From Lepiota brunneoincarnata (lineage: Eukaryota; Basidiomycota; Agaricomycetes; Agaricales; Agaricaceae): a DNA stretch of 64,000 bases. How positions within the stretch are numbered: position 1 is the stretch's first letter; each line of letters starts with the position of its first letter. Shown here one piece after another: positions 47,052 through 56,782 of the stretch. A program made the position numbers and the translations under genes. The notes below the pieces were generated by a model. That model saw only the letters and a list, made by a program, of their open reading frames with translations. It was not told the origin of the DNA and did not search any database. The stretch covers positions 434,001-498,000 of the forward strand of contig JAEBUN010000023.1 in assembly GCA_023014365.1 (NCBI GenBank). Direction: 5' to 3'.

Positions 47052-49177
47052 ATGTCCCCAACCATGAGACTACTTGGCGTGGTATTGACTTTGGGGCTCT
47101 GCGTTCCTCATGGGTTTTCTGCACAATACCCACCGCTGAGGGATGACCCCTTTCAAGAAACTTTTGGCAAGTGCCCCTTCTTGATTTTTTGACGACGTGT
47201 TGAACTAGAAACAGGGCATGGACTTCTATGATGACGGACTCTTTTCGCCCCTCGAAGACCTGTCTTTTGTAACTGGCCACCAGTATACGACTCTGACACA
47301 TCCGGTGTTTCCACGACACAGCGTCCGGATCAAGAAGTCGCACGAGTTCTGTGACTCCACTGTCAAGTGAGCAAATACAACATTGTCGATGTAACTCATG
47401 GTGAACATGCTCTCCTAGCTCGTATACAGGGTATATTGATGTAGGGGCTCGACACATCTTTTTCTATTTCTTCGAAAGTCGCAATGATCCTGATCGCGAC
47501 GATGTGATTTTCTGGACGAACGGGGGTTCGTGTGTCGTGTATAGTGCATGCGGTGATCGGCCGGGGTTTTGCTGACCATGCGCTATACAGGACCTGGGTG
47601 CTCCTCTTCCTTGGGGTTGTTTATGGAACTTGGGCCATGTAGGGTCAAAGATGAAAACTCGACCGTTTTTCATCCTGAATCTTGGAACACGAACGCCAAT
47701 GTGTTCTTTGTCGATCAAGCCTATAGGTGTGGGCTTCTCGTATGCGGAGTATGGGGAATCTGTTGTGAGTGAAAGTCCACCGCGGACTCGACTTGAGGAG
47801 CGAGATATATCCTGAATGTTTTCGGGCAGGGAACGACAGAAGAGGCGGCCAAGGATATTGCTACTTTCGTTGCGATATTTTTTGAACATTTTACAAAGTT
47901 CAAAGGACGCGCGTTCCATATGGCGGGTGAATCGCACGGTGTACGTTCCCTTGTATTGGGCCTCTGAGGGTCGTTCATATAATTTCTTCAGGGACGATAC
48001 ATCCCTGTTTTCGCCACGGAAGTCTACGACCGGAATTCTCGTCTAGTCGAAGCTGGACTAACTCCGATTAACCTCCAATCGGTCATGATAGGTGATATCC
48101 TGCTATCAGTATCCCTGAATTTATGAACTCAACAGAGAGCTTCAGGTAATGGGTTTACCGACTTTTCGACTATGCTGCCATCATACTATGATATGCAATG
48201 CACGCCTGCCTCTCTTCCCCCTGTTCTAAGCATATCGTGAGTTTTGCGTTTTTGCCAATCTGGATGCTGGTTGACATTCGCTGTGGAAAAGTCAGTGTGT
48301 AGACATGAAAAGATCGGTATTCGCATATGCTCAGCCTTACATGTCGGGCGATACTCATCGAGAATTTCCAGGTCCCACGGTGTCAGAAATGGTTAAAGGA
48401 GGCTTGTGTGGACCAATTTGATGGCATCAATTGTGCTGCTGCTGCGAATTTCTGCCAAGGCCAGCTCATTGGTCCTTTTCGCCAGAAAGGGTATGTTTCT
48501 CTGTTTTTTCAAACCGGCAAGGTTATCTCATATTGCCCCAGGGTTGAACTCGTACGACATTAGCAGCGAATGTGATCCGTCGATTTAACTTGCATTGTTA
48601 TCCAATTACCCGGTAAATATGTTTTTTTATGACTAGGGAATGGTTCACCCGTTCTTACCATCATACACCGCATACAGGACGATCGAGAGATACCTCGATC
48701 AACCCTCTCTCCGCACACAGCTCGGCGTCGACCCTTCCATTACGTCCAAATTTTCTTCTTGCGATTATGATGTCGGGCTCGCGTTCGTTCAAAACATGGA
48801 TGAGCTCCATCCGACGCAGCTGTATGTTGCGGCACTCCTCGAGCGCGGTATTAGGGCACTTATCTATGTCGGGAACTATGATTTGATTTGTAATTGGATT
48901 GGTAACGAGAGGTGGACGTTGGCGCTTGAGTGGGATGGGCAGGAAGAGTTTAAAAGTCAGGAGATGAGGCCTTGGATGGTTGATGGGAAGAGAGCTGGTT
49001 TGATGAGGAGCGCGAACGGGGTTGACGTTTGTGACTGTGGAAGGTGCTGGACATATGGTATGTGATTTTTTTTTCGTTCAATATACTTTTGATAACATCC
49101 TATATAAGGTACCCTATGATAAACCGAAAGAATCTCTTGCTCTCGTACGACGCTGGCTTGCGGAGGAGAGTATCTAG
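47052..49177 (+). pseudogene. Serine carboxypeptidase (S10), copy 2, probably inactive
   Basis: Same exons as copy 1: [38 protein letters not shown], the same [15 protein letters not shown] block, [27 protein letters not shown]-type nucleophile exon, Asp in VGNYDLICNWIGNERW, His in EGAGHMVPYDKP, stop TAG 49175-49177. Three changes argue against function. CAG in copy 1 (43621-43623) is TAG here (47206-47208), in the frame that runs into [10 protein letters not shown]. The nucleophile motif GESYG is GESHG (codons TAT to CAC, 47935-47937), altering the residue whose amide helps form the oxyanion hole. An extra A near 47716 breaks the frame. The in-frame stop and the His are substitutions and are not explained by insertion errors. 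Confidence 0.65.
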
Positions 49178-49225
49178 ACTTGTGTACAGATTTGCGGAGA
49201 GTATCTAGACTTGGTATCCAGATTT
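49160..49225 (+). repeat. Local tandem duplication over the carboxypeptidase stop
   Basis: Two adjacent units of 34 and 32 nt (GCGGAG...TATCTAGACTTG...CAGATTT) repeat the last codons and stop of copy 2. Copy 1 has one unit only. Confidence 0.8.
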
Positions 49226-49279
49226 GGAAACAAATTATCTAAGCCATATTATCACCTTTACAACTTACCACTCACCACG

Positions 49280-52214
49280 ATGGCGAGCATATCGATGCTC
49301 TTGACGTTACCAAGGACGTCCAACGCATTCACTGAGATCAAGGGCACAGTCGCAGAAAATCATGACACTGGGTCGGCATCTCCTCGTCGAAAAGTGCCTC
49401 GGTTGGACACCGACTCTGATTCTGCCTCTGCTTCCAGATCTCAAGCCACACTCATTCCAGGGAGCAAAGCAGGCCCCCTGACATTGCATATCGTCGGTGG
49501 TGGGGATATATGTAAGCGTCATGGTTGACAAAAAATGACGCAATTTCTCACTCCGGTCGCATTTGAACCGCTTGGTACAGTTAACAGACCCGTTCCCCTG
49601 GACAAGGAGCTTGCGCTCCTTCGTCGCTGCATCCGAGTCATTCTCAATCCGAATGAAGAAGAGATATTACCCGCTACGAACCAGGCCATCTACGCTGCTT
49701 GCCGCGCTGTTGTGTGTATCGCGAACAAGGGCGAGGGGCTGCATGATACCCTCCAGATGGAACTGGAGAAATGTGTTAGCACGCTGACTAGGACTTGTCT
49801 TTTGAGGGACAGGGGCACGGCTGAGTGGATTGGTTTCTTTGTGACGACGTGCAAGTGGTTCGAAACTAGGATCGTGAGTGTGACCCTCTCTGTACTACGT
49901 TCAGAATACTGAGATTTGATCAGAACCTTCTCGTGTCGTTGCTTACATACCTCGATCAAGACTATGTTATTAAGAATGACCTGAAACCCATTCGTACGAC
50001 CGCATATTCAATCTTTGAAGAGCAGATGTTTGGCAACCCGACTCTTATTGATAGTATCAAACAATGCGTGCAGGAATGGGTTCAAATCGAGCGTAACACA
50101 AAGTAAGTTTCAGAAACTACGAGGGTGCATCTGGTTTATCTATACTAACCTCAATAAAGAACCCCCCACGACAGTCGTCCTCAGATTCCCCTGCTCATCG
50201 GGTACCTCGTTACCCACGGGCAATATCCTACATTCGAGGAACACTACGTCAACATCACACGAAAGTACTATACAAATGAATCGGAACGACTCGCAAAGGA
50301 AAGGCAGAAGGAGCCTCAAGTCTTCTTCAAGCATGTACAATCCAGGATACAAGAGGAAGAAGAAAGGAGCAAAGCAGTATTACCCGCCGGTAGTTGGGGG
50401 TTGTTAAGGGAGACGACTGAGCGAGCTCTATGGAATGACAGGCTCGAATGGTTAGCAGATGAGAGTACGTGGTCCCAGGCTTGTATCTAAGTGTCATCGG
50501 TGCTGACCGACGGACAGCAATTGGTCCCTACATGACGACGAAGGACTTCAAGTCACTGGAGACAATGTATACGCTGTTCGCTCGCGTCGACGGCCTTAAA
50601 GTTCTTTGTGCTGCCTTCCGAAAGCACATCAGGGTGAGTTTAAGCGCTTCCTTGTTCGATCGTTCAAGTGACACGCAAAGTTCAGACACACGTAGAGAAT
50701 ATAGTCAAAGATCAGACTCGGGATGAAGACATGGTTGAACGACTCTTGGAGCTCAAACTCCTCGCGAATGAGGCCATTGGTAACTCGTTTTTCGTCGGCC
50801 AACTCGTCCGGAGCCCCTTCTACGTCCGCAGTCCAAAAACGACCCAATCAGACGTTCGTCTACGCGCTTAAAGATGCTTTCACCTCTGGCTTTAAGATAC
50901 GTCGTAACAAGCCCTGCAGAGATGATCGCAAAACACCTCGACAAAGCGATGAGGAAAGGTCAAGGTGCAACTAGCGACGCCGAGTTTGACGCTATGTTGG
51001 ACGCCTGTGCTTGGATTGTATCGGTACTCGGAGGACAGGGACGTGTTTAGGACTTTCTATCACCGGAGTTTGGCGAAGAGATTGCTGCTGGGAAAGAGCG
51101 CCTCGGATGACTTTGAGGCAAGCACACTGAAGAAACTGAAAGAGAGTGCGTGTATCTATCACGATTCGACCAACGTACCCACTAATTCAACACGCCTTCC
51201 CAGAGTATGACCCAGAGTTTGGGATGGGAGAGGATATGTTCAAGGACCTCGCACTCTCGAGAGAGAACATGAGGGATTACCACTCGAAATTGGACCCTGA
51301 CTGTCCGGGTGGGAAACTAAATGTTATGGTATTGCAGCGTAGCGCTTGGCCATTCAGCAAGAACGAGAAGATTATTGATCTCCCGCCAAATGTGAAATCC
51401 CTCGATCCCCAAATCAAATGCAGAGTTAATGTTTTAATTTTAGATGCAAGAAGAACTGACAAAATTCGTGCTTTACTACAAGAATAAGCATTCGGGTCAT
51501 ACCCTGGACTGGGATCATGGGCTCGGGACAGCTACACTCAAAGCAAGGTTCAGCCCCGGTGTGAAAGAACTCTCTGTCAGCTTATATCAGGCCGTTGTTC
51601 TTTTGCTCTTCAATGGATCACCCCAACTTTCGTTCTTAGACATACGAGAGCAGACCAGGCTAGGTGCGAGTCTCGGACTCCCGGGACCCCCTCCCATGCT
51701 GATGTTTTTTCCCTTACGCACAGAGGACGCTGAACTGAGGAGGACTTTGCAGAGCTTGGCTTGTGGTAAAAAGAAAGTGCTGAAGAAAGTCCCACCCGGT
51801 AAAGACGTAAATAATGACGATGTTTTCCACTTCAACACCGACTTTGACGACCCTCGGAGCAAGGTCCACATCAATTCTATCCAAGCCAGAGTTTCCGTGG
51901 GTATCTTGCCCTAGCCTACCACTTTGACTCTAAGCTAACACTCGCTTTCTGTGTGCCAGCCCGAGGAATCAAGGAAGACAAATGATGCCATTGAAGGTGA
52001 CAGGAAACTCTACCTCGATGCCGCGATTGTGCGAGTTATGAAAGCCAACAAAACGATGACATACGAGAAACTCAAGACTGCTACCATTGATGCGGTCAAG
52101 AACCACTTCGTACCGCAGGTGGAGATGATAAAACAGCGAGTTGACTCCCTCGTGGAAAGTGATTATCTGGAGAGGGATAAAACGGAGAGGAACAAATTTC
52201 ACTATCTTGCTTGA
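49280..52214 (+). CDS. CUL4: Cullin-4, scaffold of a CRL4 ubiquitin ligase
   Basis: Cul4 binds DDB1-type adaptors at its N-terminus and the RING protein at its C-terminus. The ATG (49280, context CACCACG) opens a basic/Ser-rich tail (SASPRRKVPRLDTDSDSASA). Cullin repeats include CIRVILNPNEEEILPATNQA, LLTYLDQDYVIKNDLKPIRT, PLLIGYLVTHGQYPTFEEHY and YTLFARVDGLKVLCAAFRKH. Then FVYALKDAFTSGFKIRRNKP, VFRTFYHRSLAKRLLLGKSA, EYDPEFGMGEDMFKDLALSR, DWDHGLGTATLKARFSPGVK and LQSLACGKKKVLKKVPPGKD form the cullin-homology part, typical of Cul4. The last exon carries the neddylation site, IVRVMK (Lys codon about 52041-52043), and ends NKFHYLA. Frame moves by one base near 50790 (T5), 50913 and 51005. It starts only about 100 bp after the carboxypeptidase stop. 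Confidence 0.88.
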
Positions 52215-53405
52215 TTTTGGTGGTTTAAGGCGTTCTTGCATATATAGCCCAATGTACACAATGAGCCGACGACCAATTGTCGCCCCCCGCGCTCACAAAC
52301 GATGGACCCTGGAGCTTTCTGGAGCAAGTTCACATTCCTCTACCACCTTCAGGTGAACCCCACGCATGTCTCTTCGCCCTTTACTACGTGAAGGAAGACC
52401 GGGGACCTACATTCACAAACATCCTCAAGTGAAATTCCTGTGCAGTCGAGTCGACGACTTCTGCAAGGGGAACCTGGATTGGAGGGAAGTGCCTTTGCAG
52501 CGGCGGGACATTCAGCAAAGAAAGCCTTTGAATCATAAAATGGACTTTCCATCAACCTCTGCTAGTTGACGGTAACCCTAACATATTCGGTTATCAATCG
52601 TTGCCCGAGGAGCCGCTCCAGCAAGAGCGGACTCGGACTCGCGGCGCCTCGGAGCTACGGTGGATCTGAACTTGGATATGTGGATGAGTGACATCCGTCT
52701 GTTTTGATTTGGAACGTGATAACATCGTTTTGGGCGCTAGCAAGTTCCATTGCGGCGATAACGGTTGAGCACCCGAGCGACGACTCGTCGTCAGCTCGTT
52801 GGTATAAGCTACCCTTAGTCCACTTGCTTTGCTACCCGTTATATGTGCGTAGTGCTGTCCGATACTAAGAAACCAACCGAGGCCGTAATGTGTTCTCACC
52901 ACCCAATAATAGCGGGAGCTCTTTTACGCAGTTCCCGGGTCTAGTCATTGAGCGTATGCCTTGGATTTTCAGGTGGGCAACGGTGTCGTGTACGCGTTTG
53001 GTTTCCTCGAAGATGAATGCGACCTCGCTAAAAGGAATGGTGTGTGTGTGTGTGGTAAATTTTAAATAACCATGGGGCTAGAGACACCCATGGACGATCT
53101 CTACCTTGACAAACATCAAATGAGTCAGGGCAAGGTGTACCCTAACGGTCATGGTTAACCGCTGGGATATTGGATGATTATCTGTCCTGCGTTTGGTCCG
53201 GATTTACCTCGAGCCGAGCACCCGATCACCAGTCAACCTTGTTCATCGGACATCAACAGCCTTCTGCTGTTATATTCCGCTCCTACTCACAGTGTATGGT
53301 ACATGCTATGCTCTTTCTCCTTCAAGAACTCCCTGCCATTGTCCTTCATAATGCTAACCCATTGATGAGAATGCATTACCAGGCATATTTTACTTCTACC
53401 CTAGT
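52215..53405. other. Intergenic; contains left part of the 52.7/60.2-kb duplication
   Basis: CUL4 3' flank, then from about 52660 DNA that matches 60173 onward. A (GT) run lies at 53040-53054. A short minus-strand Cys-rich ORF (52555-52349) is not supported further. Confidence 0.45.
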
Positions 53406-54560
53406 ATGATGGGCCCAGACAGCAAGTTCAAGCTGATCGGCACTGGGATTTCACTTACACTATACGGCAAGTCTACTTATGCTCCTTGCATTTCTAAAGC
53501 TCACACAACCCAATAAATAGGCCTCAACATTTGTCTCTTCACTCAGCTGATAACGAAACTTTACCGTTGCTCTCGGCCAACTCTTTCATACAGGGCGAGA
53601 CTCTTCTTCAACTTGGCAACATGTATTTCCTTTATTGCCAGCTCTGGGTGTCTATCGCTTGACTTCTATACGACCGTGGTCGGGCTCACTGATCATGGTG
53701 ATTATCCCGGGGGACCTGTTGCTTGGATGAAAGAAGGACAAGCCAGAGGCATATGGCTAGCGGCTCGATGTTGTGGGTTGGCGTCTGCTCTGGTTTTGGA
53801 CATGCTGCTGGTTGGTGTTCTTCAATGGGGCCCCTGACAGCTAAACTCCGTTACGATCCAGCTTTACCAGTGTTTCATTGTCTACTCCGTCCGCAAGAAG
53901 AGTATATGGATACTCGGATTCCCTGCCCTATTCTTTGTTTCTTCGCTAGGTAATGGTCAACTTGTCTCTCCCCTGTTTCAACGTTTCTAAGCTCATTTAA
54001 GGCGTGGGTGTTTATTTCGTGAGATCTCCTATTTCCCCGACTCTTAGCCTGTTGCCCCACATGGCCCTCGGCAATTCGACGAAACTAGTCACAACCACAC
54101 TAATTGTTGCGAAACTTGTCCACCAAAAAAGAAAGCTGGAGACCGAGTTTGGAGGTGTGGACAAGGAGATTACACGCCCATATACGTCCCTTGTTCATAT
54201 CCTCACCGAAAGCTATGGGTTCCACGCCGCCACCTCGCTTCTCTTCATTGTATTGTTCTCTGCTAAGCACAGTGCATGGAGGGTGGTACTGCCTAGCGTT
54301 CCACAAACTGGTGTATGTTTGCTATTCAGACATGCTGCGTTCGACTGTTGACAACCTGGCTCAGTTAATGTCACATCTCTTGGTCCGACTTCAAATAATT
54401 CGTGGTCGTAGAGATAATGACTCCCTCCGGTTACAGAGGGCCATTACACCCATACAGTTTGGTGGACGCGCTACTGAAGGGAGTGTGGTGGGTGATGAAG
54501 AAAATGTGCTCGAGGCCCCTTAATGCCTTATTCTGGAGATCTACCAGCTTCTGAGAATAT
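52660..54560 (+). repeat. Segmental duplication containing membrane gene A
   Basis: Colinear with 60173-62710, including about 740 bp upstream of the gene and all introns. It lacks the 450-bp insertion found at 60454-60903 in the other copy. Confidence 0.85.
53406..54523 (+). CDS. Basidiomycete seven-TM-like membrane protein, copy A
   Basis: Five exons (53406-53466, 53521-53810, 53871-53949, 54002-54312, 54365-54523) join in frame to 299 residues. Introns are 52-60 nt. Exon 1 ends ISLTLYG and the first intron has a GC donor (GCAAGT...AATAG). Blocks: NICLFTQLITKLYR, LFFNLATCISFIASSGCLSL, DFYTTVVGLTDHGDYPGGPV, ALVLDMLL/CFIVYSVRKKSIW, ILGFPALFFVSSLGVGVYFV, STKLVTTTLIVAKLVHQ, DKEITRPYTSLVHILTESYG, AATSLLFIVLFSAKH, LAQLMSHLLVRLQIIRGRR. 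This is the plan of a large mushroom family of uncharacterised 7-TM proteins (FYTT...PGGP motif; YTS-hx-ESxx motif before TM6). Likely plasma membrane; receptor or transport role unknown. No frame breaks. Confidence 0.8.
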
Positions 54561-55048
54561 TACCTTTGCTAGGTATTTGACAAGGGAATAAAATGCATCG
54601 AATTGTTGGATGACAAAGGTCTACAGATAACATAAGTGTCACAACGACCACCTCGCCAAGATTAGCCAAGACCTGCCTTTCGGGTCAAAATAGATCAATG
54701 TCCTTCTCGCCAACAGTACTCGTGAGCACTACTGCTGGCGGTCTCCACTCTCGACGCAAGTTCACTCATCTAACAACGTCAAGAGAATATCCATTTTGGC
54801 TTGTCGTGGATGAAATTATTGTCCTCATCAGCGGGTTTGTGCGTGAGGTGAGCGTGAGTCGGTCATGGGCACACGAGAGAGAGATAAGAGACTTTCAGAC
54901 TGTGAAGAGTCGACCAGTAGGGACTATGGATTTTCAGAAAGAAAGACTCTTGTACAACATGAAACAGGGTTATGCATAAATCTGGGAAGGAAATCGGAAA
55001 CGAAGTCAAGCAGACGAGTACAATAGTAAAGAGCAAACAAATAATCCG
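54524..55048. other. Intergenic, nothing convincing
   Basis: A 93-codon plus-strand ORF (54698-54979) has no family feature. Convergent 3' flanks of copy A and the minus-strand membrane protein. Confidence 0.4.
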
Positions 55049-56782
55049 CTACGATTTGGGAACCATCTGGCAATGCTTATGGCTCCCTGCGGCCGCATCC
55101 TCAACGTCCATCTTGACAATCAAATCTACCTCATCATCGATCAACGCCGACGTATCGCAAACACAATCTGAGTCAGCCTTTTCCCCTCGTCCCCACCCGG
55201 CGAAATGGTTCACCACCCCTGTAGCATCAAGTAACACAGCCGATAGTGTTCCATCCAAAAGAATCCGTCGTCGGCACCTCATAAACTGCATACACACCGC
55301 AATAGCGCACACCACAGCGATTAAAACATGTAGCAAGAACCATATTATCACCCGCACGTGGTCCACGCGTGCCTTCAAAACTTCCACTGATACCCGCACA
55401 GACGTGCTTAGCCCCTCCGAGCGTTGTCCAAAGTAATCATTCAGCGCTGTCCAGGAACCAGCATATGACTGTGTGAGCGCGTCGATGACGTATCGGTCAA
55501 TACCCTCCGCTGGCGATAGCAGCGTTACGTTCATCCTAGCCAAGTTGACAGACACCTCCGGCATCATAAAAATTGTCTCGCTTGTCATCAAGTCTGGTCG
55601 GAATTCGAGCTGCGAGTCATTCCGGACGACAGAGTTGCCGATGACGGGGCAGTTCTTGCATATTCCAGCTCCAGCTCGGAACGACACGCGCGCAAAGGCG
55701 ATGCAGTGGTCAGTGGGGTATAGCGCATACCGGCTACGATAGTAGCGTATGTTGGGGGGCAAGAAGCTGAACCAATGACCCGTCTGGGACTCGCACGAAT
55801 CCTCCGGAGTTATGCCAATCCAGCCAACTTTGAGGGCGACATAATAGTAGTCACCAGCAGAAACCACTGATGGCTGGGGGGGTGCGGGGGCTTGGTCAGA
55901 GAAGTTGGACCAGCGCGTGTGGGGAATCAAGGCAAGGATTCCTAGTGCTTCCTGCTGCATTGGGTTGCTCAGAGAGGTATAGTTGAGGAGGCTGCTGTCA
56001 GAATCCGTTGCTTTCAGCGTCGTGGAGTCTAATGTTCCGGCTGGATCTTCGACCCACTCGAGAGAATCGATGACGAAGAAGGGAAGCGTGACGTTGGATA
56101 GAGTGCTGTTAACCGGGATTCCGCTGGCAGAATCTACCACCCGCCAGAGCTCAGTCTGGCTGCCGGCAGTGGTGTTCCTTCCGTTGTCTACGGACTTTGT
56201 GATATAGCCAAGCGCCCGGTTGACAATACCTTCCCTCTGATCAGGAAATGCACCATGATGCTGCCATAGTGTGAGATCGCTCAGCGAAATGTTGTTCAGA
56301 GTCTGTGGGTTTGTCGCATAGTTGATCGCCGGCTTCCATGTAACAGAACCATTGAGAATGGCGGAGTATGCTCCGGAGGAGATGAAAACGAGGGAGAGGA
56401 TAATAATGGTGATTCGGAGAGTCCGCAATGGCCGCGGCCAGATGAATGGAGAGGACGTTCCCATCGCGCTGAACTCCGAGAGCGTCATTCCTGATTTTTC
56501 GAGCATCATGAATGCAACATGCCAGGACGCTATCCCGCAGCAATATGCACCCACTGCACGGACAAGAGTCGAGCCGAGTGATACAAGTGTTGTAACCCTC
56601 GATTGGCTCAATTTCGTCATGGACCGTTGCTCGGAGGACATGCTGACGTAGTAACCGTCGACTATTCCTATCACCAGTGCCGCTACCATTGCAGCGACAG
56701 CCACGTAGCCTAGTATTGCGGTCACTACCAGGCAGATATGGCACCTCCGTTGACGCCGTCGTGTACCGCCAGTTGGACTCAT
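55049..56782 (-). CDS. Single-exon integral membrane protein with large glycosylated loop, unknown function
   Basis: An uninterrupted ORF of 577 codons from the ATG at 56782. The frame stays open upstream to 56842 but only from a GTG. Order: a basic start (SPTGGTRRRQRR), TM1 (VVTAILGYVAVAAMVAALVI), TM2 (LVRAVGAYCCGIASWHVAFM), TM3 (ITIIILSLVFISSGAYSAIL), a loop of about 350 residues, TM4 (VIIWFLLHVLIAVVCAIAVC) and an acidic tail of about 90 residues. The loop carries nine N-x-S/T sites (for example NGS, NIS, NTT, NYT, NFS, NVT) and a cluster of cysteines (DSCESQTGHWF; ICKNCPVIG), so it is most likely extracytoplasmic. No catalytic motif seen. It resembles predicted fungal membrane proteins that I cannot name with confidence. 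The lack of introns is odd beside its intron-rich neighbours. Confidence 0.7.
   Translation of the reverse strand: MSPTGGTRRRQRRCHICLVVTAILGYVAVAAMVAALVIGIVDGYYVSMSSEQRSMTKLSQSRVTTLVSLGSTLVRAVGAYCCGIASWHVAFMMLEKSGMTLSEFSAMGTSSPFIWPRPLRTLRITIIILSLVFISSGAYSAILNGSVTWKPAINYATNPQTLNNISLSDLTLWQHHGAFPDQREGIVNRALGYITKSVDNGRNTTAGSQTELWRVVDSASGIPVNSTLSNVTLPFFVIDSLEWVEDPAGTLDSTTLKATDSDSSLLNYTSLSNPMQQEALGILALIPHTRWSNFSDQAPAPPQPSVVSAGDYYYVALKVGWIGITPEDSCESQTGHWFSFLPPNIRYYRSRYALYPTDHCIAFARVSFRAGAGICKNCPVIGNSVVRNDSQLEFRPDLMTSETIFMMPEVSVNLARMNVTLLSPAEGIDRYVIDALTQSYAGSWTALNDYFGQRSEGLSTSVRVSVEVLKARVDHVRVIIWFLLHVLIAVVCAIAVCMQFMRCRRRILLDGTLSAVLLDATGVVNHFAGWGRGEKADSDCVCDTSALIDDEVDLIVKMDVEDAAAGSHKHCQMVPKS

Larger units (their letters stand above)
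46983..49380 (+). repeat. Segmental duplication, right copy
   Basis: Partner of 43400-45763; continues at its right end into the intact CUL4 gene, which makes this the likely source copy. Confidence 0.9.
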
